Shown: piece by piece, positions 63,718-64,000 of the stretch
How the letters are laid out: the number at the start of each line of letters is the position of its first letter
Numbering within the stretch: position 1 is the first letter of the stretch
Assembly (NCBI GenBank): GCA_047602055.1
Contig: JASGIG010000001.1
Coordinates: 4,526,001-4,590,000, forward strand
Length of the DNA stretch: 64,000 nt
Reading direction: 5' to 3'
Origin: JAODBQ01 sp047602055
GTDB taxonomy: Bacteria; Actinomycetota; Acidimicrobiia; Acidimicrobiales; Ilumatobacteraceae
Position numbers and translations under genes: made by a program
The notes under the pieces: generated by a model
Told to the model about the DNA's origin: nothing
Seen by the model: only the letters and a program-made list of their open reading frames with translations
Database searches by the model: none

Positions 63718-64000
63718 ATGGAGTGGAGTGGCAAGAAGGTCGTCGTCATCGGCGGGACGTCGGGGATCGGCCGCACCGTCGCGTCGCGGTCCGCAGCGCT
63801 CGGCGCCGAAGTCGTCGTCGCCTCCAGCAGCCAGGCCAAGGTCGACGCGGCCCGCGCCGAGCTGCCGGCCGGCGCCGAGGCGCTCGTCGTCGACGTCACC
63901 GACGAGGGCCAGGTGGCATCGCTGTTCGGGCGGGTCGGCCCGTTCGATCATCTCGTCTACACCGCCGGCGACTGGGGGTCGATGGCCGGCGAGCGCCTGG
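63718..64000 (+). CDS. SDR-family oxidoreductase, N-terminal part
   Basis: The window ends inside this gene. ATG 63718 follows a strong GGAGGAGG Shine-Dalgarno sequence. It begins KKVVVIGGTSGIGRTVASRS, the Gly-rich NAD(P)-binding motif TGxxxGIG (TSGIG), then VVDVTDEGQVASLFGRVGPF and LVYTAGDWG, replacing the usual NNAG with YTAG. A short-chain dehydrogenase/reductase; substrate unknown. Confidence 0.85.
   Translation, partial: MEWSGKKVVVIGGTSGIGRTVASRSAALGAEVVVASSSQAKVDAARAELPAGAEALVVDVTDEGQVASLFGRVGPFDHLVYTAGDWGSMAGERL

Overview
The window is a very GC-rich bacterial chromosome segment, packed with genes on both strands. It reads as an actinomycete, most likely from class Acidimicrobiia (Ilumatobacter-like). 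That placement is inferred from gene content: NucS mismatch endonuclease, LLM/F420-type oxidoreductases, a SufR-like [Fe-S] repressor, a Mec-CysM pair, a sigma-G-like ECF factor, an MEP isoprenoid block and many starts that look leaderless (TAnnnT 6-10 nt before the start codon). I see no prophage, insertion sequence, CRISPR array or replication origin.

Layout. 0-2.4 kb: rsmI tail, HAD phosphatase, cysQ-like phosphatase, then wreckage of an enoyl-CoA hydratase gene. 2.5-4.6 kb: a His-rich membrane protein carrying two copies of a WHVH/NLC domain. 4.6-10.3 kb: DHA2 exporter, lipoprotein, ABC1 kinase, nucS, manA. 10.3-23.3 kb is a long minus-strand housekeeping block: ispG-rseP-dxr, cdsA-frr-pyrH-tsf-rpsB, a degenerate LytM protein, xerC, dprA and comM. 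23.4-36.9 kb: lipoprotein, clpP, SRPBCC protein, two PLP enzymes in tandem, a SufR-like regulator, LLM oxidoreductase, a single-chain biotin-dependent acyl-CoA carboxylase, HerA-like ATPase and DUF2461 protein. 36.9-49 kb: tRNA-Leu directly abutting an LLM gene, a D-threonine-aldolase-like gene, GNAT, EEP nuclease, rph-rdgB-murI, CPBP protease, acyltransferase, EamA exporter, cysM-mec, VOC protein, smpB and a Cof-type HAD. 49-54.3 kb: a VapBC45-like toxin-antitoxin pair, SpoIID protein, alpha/beta hydrolase, a damaged sigma factor and a papain-like orphan. 54.3-64 kb: enoyl-CoA hydratase, acyl-CoA dehydrogenase, TetR, aldo/keto reductase, a chimeric remnant (amidohydrolase plus NhaC), a kinase-like/LPG-synthase-like membrane protein, a double CoA-transferase and the start of an SDR gene. 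This last block looks like acyl-CoA catabolism under TetR control.

The most interesting material is between genes. Element B (five copies) lies 0-46 nt behind stop codons in the sense direction, and its stem-loop is kept by paired base changes. Element A (four copies) folds into two hairpins, again with paired changes; in two copies the GTG start of the next gene lies inside the second hairpin. The rpsB leader can fold into a perfect three-way junction that abuts the Shine-Dalgarno sequence.

A caution: about ten genes, several of them normally intact housekeeping genes (rph, dprA, xerC), carry one apparent single-base indel, often in a G or C run. Most are probably sequence errors, so those CDS are given as one gene with the shift point named.
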